The notes under the pieces: generated by a model | The model's input: the letters and a program-made list of their open reading frames with translations, nothing else | Database searches by the model: none | Told to the model about the DNA's origin: nothing | Source of the DNA: Alistipes ihumii AP11 | GTDB taxonomy: Bacteria; Bacteroidota; Bacteroidia; Bacteroidales; Rikenellaceae | Assembly: GCF_025144665.1 (NCBI RefSeq) | Contig: NZ_CP102294.1 | Span: 868,001 to 932,000 of the forward strand | Length of the DNA: 64,000 nucleotides | Reading direction: 5' to 3' | Position numbers and translations under genes: made by a program | Shown: positions 37,223 through 45,042 of the stretch, in pieces | Layout of the letters: the number at the start of each line of letters is the position of its first letter | Position numbering within the stretch: the first letter of the stretch is position 1

Positions 37223-38905
37223 ATGAAACTTTTGGAGTTCAGACCCAAACTGTTCGACTGTCTGAAAAACTATTCGAAACGCACGTTCGCTTCCGACCTG
37301 ATGGCCGGCATCATCGTCGGCATCGTCGCGCTGCCGCTGGCTATCGCGTTCGGCATCGCCTCGGGCGTATCGCCCGAGAAGGGCATCGTCACGGCCATCC
37401 TCGCCGGACTGGTCGTCTCGCTACTGGGAGGAAGCCGCGTACAGATCGGAGGGCCTACGGGCGCATTCATCGTCATCATATACGGCATCATCCAGCAATA
37501 CGGCGAGGCGGGCCTGATCGTCGCCACGCTGATGGCCGGCGTGCTGCTCGTGCTGATGGGCGTCTTCCGGCTCGGAGCCGTCATCAAGTTCATCCCCTAC
37601 CCCGTCGTCGTCGGCTTCACGAGCGGCATCGCCGTGACGATCTTCACGACGCAGATCGCCGACGTGTTCGGTCTGGACTTCGGAGGCGAGAAGGTTCCGG
37701 GCGACTTCGTCGGCAAGTGGCTGCTCTATTTCCGCCACTTCGGCACGGTCGACTGGTGGAACGCCGCCATCAGCGTGCTGAGCGTGCTGATTATCGCGTT
37801 GAGTCCGAAATTCTCGAAGAAAATACCGGGATCGCTGATCGCCATCGTCGTCGTGACCGTCGGCGTCTACTTTCTGAAGCGGTACGGCGGCATCGAAGGC
37901 ATCGACACGATCGGCGACCGCTTCACGATCCGATCGAGCCTGCCGGGCGCCGCCGTGCCCGAACTGAACTGGGAAGCGATCAAGAACCTGTTTCCGGTAG
38001 CCGTGACGATCGCCGTGCTGGGCGCCATCGAGTCGTTGCTGTCGGCCACCGTAGCCGACGGCGTAACAGGCGACCGCCACGACTCGAATACCGAACTGAT
38101 CGCGCAGGGAGCGGCCAATCTGGTAACGCCGCTGTTCGGCGGTATTCCCGCAACGGGAGCGATCGCCCGCACGATGACCAACATCAACAACGGGGGACGG
38201 ACGCCGGTAGCCGGAATCGTCCACGCGGTCGTGCTGCTGCTGATCCTGCTGTTCCTGATGCCGTTGGCGCAGTACACCCCGATGGCCTGTCTGGCCGGCG
38301 TACTGATCGTCGTGTCGTACAACATGAGCGGCTGGCGGACGTTCCGGGCGCTGCTCAGCAATCCGCGCGCGGACGTGACGGTGCTTCTGCTCACTTTCTC
38401 GCTGACCGTGCTGTTCGACCTGACCGTCGCTATCGAAGTCGGTCTGCTGATCGCCTGCGTGCTGTTTATGAAGCGCGTAATGGAAACGACCGAAATCTCC
38501 GTAATCCGCGACGAGATCGACCCGGGCTCCGGCCTGGACGTCGCCGTACACGAGGAACACCTGACCGTCCCCCGGGGAGTCGAGGTATACGAGATCAACG
38601 GCCCGTACTTCTTCGGCATCGCAACGAAGTTCGAGGAGCTGATGGCCCAACTCGGCGACCGGCCCAAGGTGCGCGTGATCCGGATGCGGAAGGTTCCGTT
38701 CATCGACTCGACGGGCATCCACAACCTGACGAACCTGTGCGTGATGTCGCGCCGCGAGAAGATCGAGGTCGTACTGTCGGGCGTCAACGACACGGTACAC
38801 GCCGCCTTGCAGCGCTCGGGCTTCTACGAACTGCTGGGCCCCGACAACATCTGCCCGAACATCAATGCGGCGCTGGAAAGAGCCCGACGGATTCTCGGGG
38901 AATAA
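37223..38905 (+). CDS. SulP-family anion transporter with STAS domain
   Basis: 560 residues. About 12-14 membrane segments between residues 25 and 430, with the SulP signature around GLVVSLLGGSRVQIGGPTGA (75-94) and GAIESLLSATVADG (about 273-286). The cytoplasmic STAS domain (about 455-555) includes IRMRKVPFIDSTGIHNL. Inner-membrane uptake of sulfate, bicarbonate or dicarboxylate; the ion cannot be read. No carbonic anhydrase or sulfate assimilation gene lies beside it. The AT-rich Rhs island starts about 120 bases downstream. Confidence 0.93.
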   Translation: MKLLEFRPKLFDCLKNYSKRTFASDLMAGIIVGIVALPLAIAFGIASGVSPEKGIVTAILAGLVVSLLGGSRVQIGGPTGAFIVIIYGIIQQYGEAGLIVATLMAGVLLVLMGVFRLGAVIKFIPYPVVVGFTSGIAVTIFTTQIADVFGLDFGGEKVPGDFVGKWLLYFRHFGTVDWWNAAISVLSVLIIALSPKFSKKIPGSLIAIVVVTVGVYFLKRYGGIEGIDTIGDRFTIRSSLPGAAVPELNWEAIKNLFPVAVTIAVLGAIESLLSATVADGVTGDRHDSNTELIAQGAANLVTPLFGGIPATGAIARTMTNINNGGRTPVAGIVHAVVLLLILLFLMPLAQYTPMACLAGVLIVVSYNMSGWRTFRALLSNPRADVTVLLLTFSLTVLFDLTVAIEVGLLIACVLFMKRVMETTEISVIRDEIDPGSGLDVAVHEEHLTVPRGVEVYEINGPYFFGIATKFEELMAQLGDRPKVRVIRMRKVPFIDSTGIHNLTNLCVMSRREKIEVVLSGVNDTVHAALQRSGFYELLGPDNICPNINAALERARRILGE

Positions 38906-39023
38906 AGGCTCCGGCACGGACACAGGCGGAGAGACAAGCAGGTCAGGACGCCCAGTCCGTTTTTCCGGGTAATCTTTTCCGCCGTTTTCCCGAATCCGGT
39001 TCTCCGGAACTCCATACGACAGT

Positions 39024-39192
39024 GCCGCTCTCGCAGGTCGGAACGGCGCTCAAGAAGCTGATGCCCAAGTACCGCATCAAGCGCTACGGGTGCAAAACGC
39101 TCGGAGAGCTGTACGAGAGGCTCGATCGGTACGAGCTCGTCAAGACGGAGAAAGGAGTGGCGGGGATGGTGAGAAGAAAATTTACGGAATGA
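39024..39192 (+). pseudogene. LOTUS/OST-HTH 3'-end fragment, copy 1 (direct repeat)
   Basis: GC-rich, about 165 bases, more than 90% identical by eye to copies at 41.76, 44.82 and 59.0 kb. It encodes the C-terminal helix-turn-helix (LOTUS) of an NYN-LOTUS protein: VGTALKKLMPKYRIKRYG, KTLGELYERLDRYELV, KTEKG. It has no N-terminal NYN domain. It marks the left border of the AT-rich Rhs/immunity island and stands in the same orientation as copies 2 and 3. Confidence 0.75.
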
Positions 39193-39370
39193 GAATCCTC
39201 CAGATAATCTAATTTCGTCATTACGATCTCCGATACAGTCTCTTCCGGAGTGAGCATGTACGGCAACTTGTCGTCGCTGCCGGAGATCATTACGGAACAG
39301 TAATAGGTTAAAGAACTGTTCGCATCGCAGGCCAGTTTTTCGCCCGATGCGCTATAAATATAGCTAAACT
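39193..39370 (-). pseudogene. Rhs remnant running into antisense LOTUS copy 1
   Basis: The minus-strand frame reads SYIYSASGEKLACDAN, TYYCSVMISGSDDKLPYM and LTPEETVSE, colinear with the Rhs repeat/core junction of the gene at 40276-41607 (SYIYSATGEKLAKK, TYYRGVMVYPSN, MQHPEGTVS). It then continues without a stop into the antisense of LOTUS copy 1 (to 39084). This is a broken end of an Rhs gene joined to the repeat. No start codon or downstream core is left. Confidence 0.6.
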
Positions 39371-39415
39371 TTGATTGCCTGCAACGACCTGTTTGATTTC
39401 GTAATTAGCATTCTT

Positions 39416-39455
39416 AAAAAGGAACTGTCTAACAAATCTTAGACAGTCCCTTTTT
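39416..39455. terminator. Bidirectional terminator within the island
   Basis: AAAAA-GGAACTGTCTAA / TTAGACAGTCCC-TTTTT with a 6-nt loop. It lies just past the stop of the exported protein gene on the minus strand. Confidence 0.75.
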
Positions 39456-39552
39456 ATAAAGAGAATTATGCTTGGGATCATTTTATTTTTTCAGGTCAAA
39501 TGTGCATTTAATTGTTTTCTACCATTATAAAATATCACCCAGCGTTTCGATT

Positions 39553-40266
39553 TCAGTCGTGTCGGTTGGCTTTATTTCTGTATTTTCTCCATTTGCAACA
39601 CATTCCTTGATCCCAACGTGTAAAATCCCTAAAATATGGGTCATGTACGCGTTGTGCATATTTATCCAAATATTCTTGTGGCTGATAAAAATGATTATCT
39701 TTCCTGTTATAAACTAATAACGAATTATCCGGCAATAACAGCCACCATGCATTGAACCATTCAATAGCAAAAATCAATTTGTATTTGATTTTCCGAATTG
39801 CCCGGAATGCTATTTCATTTCCGGTCCGACCAGCCCACCGGATATGAGCCAAAGAATCGAATGCATTGGTGGCACGGATATAAATTCCTTCGAAGTTCCC
39901 TAAACACAAGGTATCCTTATACCACATAATTTCTTTATACACACAACCGGGGTGACGCTTTTTTTTGGAAAATAACAAAGAAGAAAACAAGGAATCCATT
40001 ACCGTGAAATCCCTCTCCGGATATTGGTAAATATTGATGTGGAGCGTAGGGATACACAATACATCGATCGTATCCAAAATGGATTCACTATAACGCTTAC
40101 TGTAATCATAATAAACCTTCCATGCTCGAACGATTTCCTTGCGGGCGAATTCCTGTAGAAAAGACCGCTCTTGCTGCAACTGGTCAAAACAAGGATACGA
40201 GACGGATTGGGCATGCGTCTCATGAAGAAGACACAAGAACAAAACGATCCACAAGTTTCTTTTCAT
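39553..40266 (-). CDS. Exported candidate immunity protein (family member A)
   Basis: 237 residues with a signal peptide (1-19, ending THAQ). No known domain recognised. It follows the Rhs toxin-tip gene with a gap of 9 nt on the same strand, the usual place for an immunity gene. It aligns loosely with the exported proteins at 43746 and 45043: a helical N-terminus, then a block like KxxFAIEW...DNSLLVYN...EYLDK. AT-rich codon use unlike the GC-rich core. A periplasmic location would fit protection against an incoming papain-like toxin; this is inference. Confidence 0.6.
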   Translation of the reverse strand: MKRNLWIVLFLCLLHETHAQSVSYPCFDQLQQERSFLQEFARKEIVRAWKVYYDYSKRYSESILDTIDVLCIPTLHINIYQYPERDFTVMDSLFSSLLFSKKKRHPGCVYKEIMWYKDTLCLGNFEGIYIRATNAFDSLAHIRWAGRTGNEIAFRAIRKIKYKLIFAIEWFNAWWLLLPDNSLLVYNRKDNHFYQPQEYLDKYAQRVHDPYFRDFTRWDQGMCCKWRKYRNKANRHD

Positions 40267-40275
40267 GATAATAAA

Positions 40276-41607
40276 TTATTTTAGAATACGCAATACAAAA
40301 GGATTATAAAGCTTGACTATGATGTCTGATTTAAATACGATACTCCCTACATCCGGATCCATGACTTTGAATCTTTGTCGAGTTTTCCCACTGGGCAATG
40401 TTTTCTGTTGAAACTCTTGGATACCGACCGTATGTCCTCTTCCCTGTACAGTGTAAGAAACGGCAATGGGACGATCTTGCTTTAATGTAGCCTCAATTTC
40501 ATCTACTTTTATGTTGTCGGTTTGTAAACCATTTTTATTTGCGAGTTGGTTATAATCGGCACCGTCTGCTTCTATTTGAAAATTAGCAGGTAATTCCTTT
40601 CCCGAATACTCAGCATTTGATTTTAATACAGCGTATGTACATCCTCCCATATCTCCATTTTCCATTGCTTTACCCGAATAGACGGGCAATTCGCCTTTAA
40701 GTGCGGCTACTGTTTCCCATGCTGCGTGAGCATGATTCAGTGCTGTAATCGTTAAACCTCTGGCCATTCCTTCCCAAAAGTTTCCACCGGAGACTGCGGA
40801 ACCTATCCCTCCCGATATGCCGCCGAAAATATACATTCCTGCTATGGTATTTCCGACACCTTTCCATTCTTGGAAACCCGAAACACCCCAAGAACTGAGG
40901 GCGCCGGCAGTAAAGCCACTCAAAAAATTCCCTCCGTCTATAGCCGATAATCCACCTTGAGCTATACCATGTGCCAGACCTCGACCTGCTTCATTCCAAA
41001 AACCACCGGTAGGGCCAAATATTTCTCCTACTCCGGCAGTCGCTATTCCAGACACGGCACTTAGGGCCATAGACTTTATGAATTTACCAAAGTTCCAATT
41101 ACGAAAACCGCCGTCGCTGAAAGCAACATCCAGAGTATAGGAAACCGCACCGATAGCTGCTCCCATAGCGATAGCCGGTATGATTGCGAAGACCCGACCG
41201 TCTTTATCGACGTATACCGCCGGACTGTTACCGCAAAATAGATAAGAATTGGCTACCTGAGAGGCCGGATCGACATTGAACCAACGTCCGAGAACCGGGT
41301 TGTAATAACGGGCTCCGAAATCGTATAACCCGAGCAGCCCCGAAGTGCCGATATCATCGTCTTGCAATTCCTTGCCCGAGAATAAATACTTATTCTTATT
41401 CAAGTTGTTATATTCCCATGCAAGCCCGAACGGATAATAATCCGTCGTCTGCTGCTGCAAGGATCCGTTTACTGCGCTGAGTAATACACGGGTACTGCCT
41501 GTATGGTCTGTTTTGAAATAATTGTAGGTGTATCCGTCGGAAGCCATGCTTACTGTGCCTTCGGGATGTTGCATATACAGCAACGTAGTATTGCTGGGAT
41601 ACACCAT
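40276..41607 (-). CDS. 5'-truncated Rhs protein with papain-like C-terminal toxin domain
   Basis: 443 residues from the first ATG; the open frame reaches 41724, where an in-frame TAG stops it, so the long N-terminal Rhs shell, secretion region and most YD repeats are missing. Residues 30-137 are the Rhs-associated core (DHTGSTRVLL, FGARYYNPVLGRWFNVDP, NSPAVYVDKDG). Residues 140-295 form a Gly/Ala-rich pretoxin linker. Residues 315-435 resemble a C39/papain-like peptidase, with Cys323 in GGCTYA, His392 in GRGHTV and Asp417 in VMDPDVG as a possible triad. Likely an orphan, displaced toxin tip; expression is doubtful without its promoter. Confidence 0.8.
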   Translation of the reverse strand: MVYPSNTTLLYMQHPEGTVSMASDGYTYNYFKTDHTGSTRVLLSAVNGSLQQQTTDYYPFGLAWEYNNLNKNKYLFSGKELQDDDIGTSGLLGLYDFGARYYNPVLGRWFNVDPASQVANSYLFCGNSPAVYVDKDGRVFAIIPAIAMGAAIGAVSYTLDVAFSDGGFRNWNFGKFIKSMALSAVSGIATAGVGEIFGPTGGFWNEAGRGLAHGIAQGGLSAIDGGNFLSGFTAGALSSWGVSGFQEWKGVGNTIAGMYIFGGISGGIGSAVSGGNFWEGMARGLTITALNHAHAAWETVAALKGELPVYSGKAMENGDMGGCTYAVLKSNAEYSGKELPANFQIEADGADYNQLANKNGLQTDNIKVDEIEATLKQDRPIAVSYTVQGRGHTVGIQEFQQKTLPSGKTRQRFKVMDPDVGSIVFKSDIIVKLYNPFVLRILK

Positions 41608-41639
41608 GACTCCACGGTAATATGTGAAAGAACCCCCTG

Positions 41640-41761
41640 CCTTCTTGGCGAGCTTCTCGCCCGTAGCACTGTAAATGTAGGAAACTTCTTCGTCTCCTGC
41701 AAATATCCGTCGGGGAAGGCTTAACTAACACAAGTGCCTACCTTTCAGATCAATACAAATT
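41640..41761 (-). repeat. Rhs-stub plus linker duplicated at two LOTUS junctions, copy a
   Basis: The bases from the YIYSATGEKL coding end through CAGATCAATACAAATTTCGC are repeated at 44700-44814 with few differences, so the junction between Rhs and LOTUS was duplicated as one unit. In this copy it is still joined in frame to the Rhs tip gene. Confidence 0.65.
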
Positions 41762-41950
41762 TCGCTCTCGCAGGTCGGAACGGCGCTCAAAAAGCTGATG
41801 CCCAAGTACCGTATCAAGCGCTACGGCCGCAAAACGCTCGGAGAGCTGTACGAGCAGTTCGACCGGTACGAGCTCGTCAAGACGGAGAAAGGGGGGGGCG
41901 GAGATGGTGAGAAGGGAAAGAGAATTAGGGGAATTGTAATAATACAATAT
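41762..41950 (+). pseudogene. LOTUS 3'-end fragment, copy 2 (frameshifted)
   Basis: Same fragment as at 39024 with one extra G in a run of eight (41889-41899 region), which shifts the end of the frame. It is followed by a decayed version of the hairpin found at 45010 (GAAGACAGGCGGAATTC...), so copies 2 and 3 share about 60 more bases on the right as well. Confidence 0.7.
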
Positions 41951-42002
41951 CTAATTATAGAAGACAGGCGGAATTCTTCTTGCTTGTCTTCTTATAACCT
42001 TA

Positions 42003-42491
42003 TTAAGGTTTATAAACATACAACCAATTGGTTTTCACTAACTCATCCTCTGTTAATGTTATTTTTTTTACATATAATTGATTCCTGTAAATATCTCCCC
42101 AGTCATAATTACGCATTGTTTTTTCTGTAATAAAAAAAAGCGTCATTTTATTTTCTTTACATGAGAGTCGTTTTTGGGAGGAGGTGTTCCATAATCTTCC
42201 TTCCAATCCGCCCTTTAATGAGCCAATATCATAGGCGTTTATCCTATAAGAAGGCGAAGCAAATCGAGGTTCGACAGAATTACCATAAGCATCTTTCATG
42301 TCAGCAGATGAAAAATGGAATAATTCTAATTTCGGATGCGAGGGCAAAGAATCCTTATCTCCACAGATGCAGTAAACATATATGGCCTCATCAGAATCGT
42401 TACGAACATACAATATATCGCTAATCCCCTCACATGAGGTGCAGCAATATAATAACAGACCAAAACAGCTAATCCATTTCATTGTTTTCAT
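42003..42491 (-). CDS. Small lipoprotein of the Rhs island (immunity-like)
   Basis: 162 residues with a lipoprotein signal (lipobox YCCTSC, Cys20). The mature part contains a beta-rich segment ILYVRNDSDEAIYVYCIC and ends TLTEDELVKTNWLYVYKP. It is a paralogue of the frameshifted gene just upstream (42529-43016). No known domain; position in an Rhs cassette array suggests an immunity function, unproved. AT-rich. Confidence 0.6.
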   Translation of the reverse strand: MKTMKWISCFGLLLYCCTSCEGISDILYVRNDSDEAIYVYCICGDKDSLPSHPKLELFHFSSADMKDAYGNSVEPRFASPSYRINAYDIGSLKGGLEGRLWNTSSQKRLSCKENKMTLFFITEKTMRNYDWGDIYRNQLYVKKITLTEDELVKTNWLYVYKP

Positions 42492-42528
42492 GTCTTAAAT
42501 GTCGTCTCTTAACAAGAACATCGTTCTA

Positions 42529-43016
42529 CTACTGATAGGTTACCGTAAAATTCGCTTCTCTCATTTCATCCATCGTTCGGAATGTTCGAGTACCCAAACA
42601 GATCTCCTTGTTATGCTCTATCAATTTATCCAAGGTGTTCAATGAATCGACCATCCGGGCATCGATAAAAAAATTTTCAAACAGGCACCGCCCGGACTTT
42701 CCCTAATTCTCTGTTCGTAACAAATACCTTCTGTTGATACAACGTCACTGTCTAATGTCAAAGGAGGAACAAGATATTGTTTTCTCGTGACCGTATCCGA
42801 AATATCTAGCAAAACATATCTGCCGGGATATGTTGGTACCGAGGTCCAATTGTAAAATAACTCATGGACAACATACAACGGTATCTCCGACGCATTTTTC
42901 ACCGTAATCCGCTTGTGGCAATCAGGTCCTTCATCCTTTGTACATGTAAACGCTACCAGTATCATAATGAACGGTACCGCAAAAAATACAGCATTCCCTT
43001 TTTCATCGTATTTCAT
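42529..43016 (-). pseudogene. Frameshifted lipoprotein paralogue
   Basis: The frame from 43016 encodes a signal (FIMILVAFTC) and KRITVKNASEIPLYVVHE, matching the lipoprotein at 42003. It breaks in a homopolymer run (AAAATTTTTTT near 42670); the continuation in another frame, FFIDARMVDSLNTLDKL...TMDEMREANFTVTYQ, aligns with the C-terminus of the 42003 gene and stops at 42529. One indel separates the two halves, so it is either a recent pseudogene or a sequencing error in the run. Confidence 0.65.
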
Positions 43017-43349
43017 TTTTTAACTCGTCTGTCCTCTTTATTCTGTTTGGAGTATTTTATATGATAGATCAAAGAATTCGGAATAATTCCAAAAGACTTT
43101 CGTTAACGGTCGGATTCTATCGACACAGAATCCGACTCTATTTTATACCTGATTCACAATGTTCTGTAAGATCTTATACCCAAAAGCCAACGGAGCCATC
43201 AATCGGATTGCCATATGATTGTGTCGTTTAACAAGAGTTCAGCATCTTTTCCAAATCCTTTCATGTCCCCCAACAACCTCAACTTCAAAAATATTCACTG
43301 CAAGATCAAGGTCCCCACTTCAAAGAACACCGACTCGTTCTGTCGTTCT
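43017..43349 (-). other. AT-rich spacer within the island
   Basis: No supported gene. An inverted repeat GTCGGATTCT...AGAATCCGAC at 43109-43135 can form a hairpin. A short minus-strand frame (from 43272, starting MKGFGKDAELLLN) might be the end of a lost toxin domain, but it is too short to call. Confidence 0.35.
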
Positions 43350-43697
43350 TCAATCTTTCTTTTCGGATGTTTCAGACGTCGGCCTTGTACAGGTCATTTC
43401 GAAATTATCTCCTTGTACGGTGATAGATGGTTGTATTTCACCTTGAGGCGTACCATAGTCTTTATGGAGAAGTTCATACATGTCAACAGCCTCTTTATAT
43501 AGATAATCATATGCTTCTTCTTCGGAAGAAAATAATTTCGGCACTGTGCGATTCCCTCTTTCGTCAATATAAAAAACTTCCCATACAGCATAATTTTTAT
43601 AAAGGACTACACGATCTGGCCCAACCGATCCATCTAAAGAGTATAAGTCAAGATAACCTAATTGTTTAAGTTTTCGCTCTAATTCTTTTCTTGTCAT
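43350..43697 (-). CDS. Small cytoplasmic immunity-like protein (Imm59-like)
   Basis: 115 residues, charged, no signal peptide. Features: MTRKELERKLKQLGYLDLYS, SLDG, WEVFYIDERGNR and SSEEEAYDYLYKEA. The YSLDG and W-x-VFY-x-x-ERG pattern recalls the Imm59 family of polymorphic-toxin immunity proteins, recalled from memory rather than searched. A truncated sister copy is at 44520-44645. No intact toxin gene is next to it, so it may be an orphan immunity gene. Confidence 0.6.
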   Translation of the reverse strand: MTRKELERKLKQLGYLDLYSLDGSVGPDRVVLYKNYAVWEVFYIDERGNRTVPKLFSSEEEAYDYLYKEAVDMYELLHKDYGTPQGEIQPSITVQGDNFEMTCTRPTSETSEKKD

Positions 43698-43745
43698 ATT
43701 GACTTTAAAGATTGAATGATGTCACCGAAAAACCGCTTTCTGCTT

Positions 43746-44465
43746 CTAAAAATTGGCATGAGACCGAAAAAATTGACGGTCAACCGTTAAATCAGGAGAT
43801 ACTGGTTTTAAACGTTGAAAATATTGATAAAAATTCAAAGACCGTTGCACATAAGGATGATCTGGATGGATCTCTTCAAAACATTCCGTTTCGATATTGA
43901 ATATCTGAAGTTTATTGTTTTTCAAAAAATATACATATTTATCTTTGATAGTCGCATCCTCTACGTGGAAAACTACATTCGGTTGATAAGTTCGCATAGC
44001 ATGGACTAATCTGCGATCCGCCGAATCATTGGCTTGATAGAGATCATACCATATCCTCTTAAACAACCCTCTACCCCATCCGCCTGACTCACGTACCCCA
44101 TATATAGAATCACCGATAAGGACATAAGCAAAATATCCACCTAAATTATTAATAAGCAAGGGGTCTAAATAACACCATAAAGATTCTCCTGTTTTTGTTG
44201 AATCGATAGGACTATAAACATAAAGGATAAAAAAAGTGTTTTGATTCACAATGAGTTCATCAGGAATTTCAATTTCATGCCATTTATCCGGAATATCTAG
44301 GGGATATTTCATTTTTGCCTTTTTAATACCCTTTACATAGTACGGAACAAGCGTTGCATATTCTTTTTGTAATTCATCAATGAACTTTTGTTCACATGAT
44401 TGTCCTATCGCGGAAGAAATCATGAACATAAAAAGACAAATCATGAAAGTAAATTTCCGTTCCAT
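43746..44465 (-). CDS. Exported candidate immunity protein (family member B)
   Basis: 239 residues with a signal peptide (1-21, ending AIGQ). Same length and layout as the proteins at 39553 and 45043: helical first third (FIDELQKEYATLVPYYVKG), a middle beta-rich part (GYFAYVLIGDSIYGVRE) and the block PNVVFHVED...LKNNKLQIFNIETE. No known domain. It is part of a run of minus-strand accessory genes between LOTUS copies 2 and 3. Confidence 0.6.
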   Translation of the reverse strand: MERKFTFMICLFMFMISSAIGQSCEQKFIDELQKEYATLVPYYVKGIKKAKMKYPLDIPDKWHEIEIPDELIVNQNTFFILYVYSPIDSTKTGESLWCYLDPLLINNLGGYFAYVLIGDSIYGVRESGGWGRGLFKRIWYDLYQANDSADRRLVHAMRTYQPNVVFHVEDATIKDKYVYFLKNNKLQIFNIETECFEEIHPDHPYVQRSLNFYQYFQRLKPVSPDLTVDRQFFRSHANF

Positions 44466-44519
44466 CTTAAATCATTTTTGATTGGCGGGACGATATTGAT
44501 GAAGCACAAACTTCAAAAC

Positions 44520-44645
44520 TTAGTCCTTATAGGATGGAGTATTTTCGGTCAAAATACGACGATCAGAACAAAGAGAACCATCTAAAGAATACCAATCTAA
44601 ACATCCTAATTGTTCAAGTTTTCGCTCCAATTCTTTTCTGGTCAT
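44520..44645 (-). pseudogene. Truncated Imm59-like copy
   Basis: 41-residue frame starting MTRKELERKLEQLGCLDWYS and SLDGSLCSDRRIL, nearly identical at its start to the gene at 43350, then stopped early (SYKD). It is the first gene after the Rhs stub at 44700. Confidence 0.65.
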
Positions 44646-44699
44646 AATCATCCGATCACTTATCCCATATTTTCGGAATGAAAAAATCTCATATTACTA

Positions 44700-44814
44700 C
44701 GCGAGTTTCTCGCCCGTAGCACTGTAAATGTAGGAAACTTCCTCGTCTCCTGCAAATACCCATTAGGGAAGGTGAAACCAACCCCAACGCCTGTTTTTCA
44801 GATCAATACAAATT
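44700..44814 (-). repeat. Rhs-stub plus linker, copy b
   Basis: Encodes only a few residues matching SYIYSATGEKLA, then the linker AGATCAATACAAATTTCGC, as at 41640-41761. All of the Rhs core downstream has been lost here. Confidence 0.6.
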
Positions 44815-44979
44815 TCGCTCTCGCAGTTCGGAACGGCGCTCAAGAAGCTGACGCCCAAGTACCGTATCAAGCGATACGGCTGCAAAACGCTCGGAGAGCT
44901 GTACGAGAGGCTCGACCGGTACGAGCTCGTCAAGACGGAGAAAGGGGTGGCGGGGATGGTGAGAAGGAAAAAGAATTAG
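44815..44979 (+). pseudogene. LOTUS 3'-end fragment, copy 3
   Basis: Third direct copy, ending with an intact TAG (VRRKKN). Spacing from copy 2 is about 3.05 kb and copy 2 is about 2.74 kb from copy 1, so the copies bracket two cassette blocks. All three stand on the plus strand, opposite to the cassette genes. Confidence 0.75.
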
Positions 44980-45009
44980 AAAGATTGTAAGGATGCAATA
45001 TCTAAAAAA

Positions 45010-45035
45010 GACAGGCGGAAATTATTCCGCCTGTC
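45010..45035 (-). terminator. Terminator of exported protein C
   Basis: Perfect 11-bp stem GACAGGCGGAA / TTCCGCCTGTC with a 4-nt loop; on the minus strand it is followed by TTTTTT. Confidence 0.8.
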
Positions 45036-45042
45036 CTGCATT

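Noticed and set aside
39472-39717. Plus-strand 81-residue hydrophobic frame
   Set aside because: Antisense to the exported protein A; hydrophobic character comes from the A/T-rich composition.
43109-43135. Inverted repeat GTCGGATTCT/AGAATCCGAC as a possible insertion-element end
   Set aside because: No second end or transposase; more likely a transcription terminator or a chance hairpin.
43215-43502. Plus-strand 95-residue frame in the island
   Set aside because: Overlaps the end of the Imm59-like gene in antisense and has no coding features.
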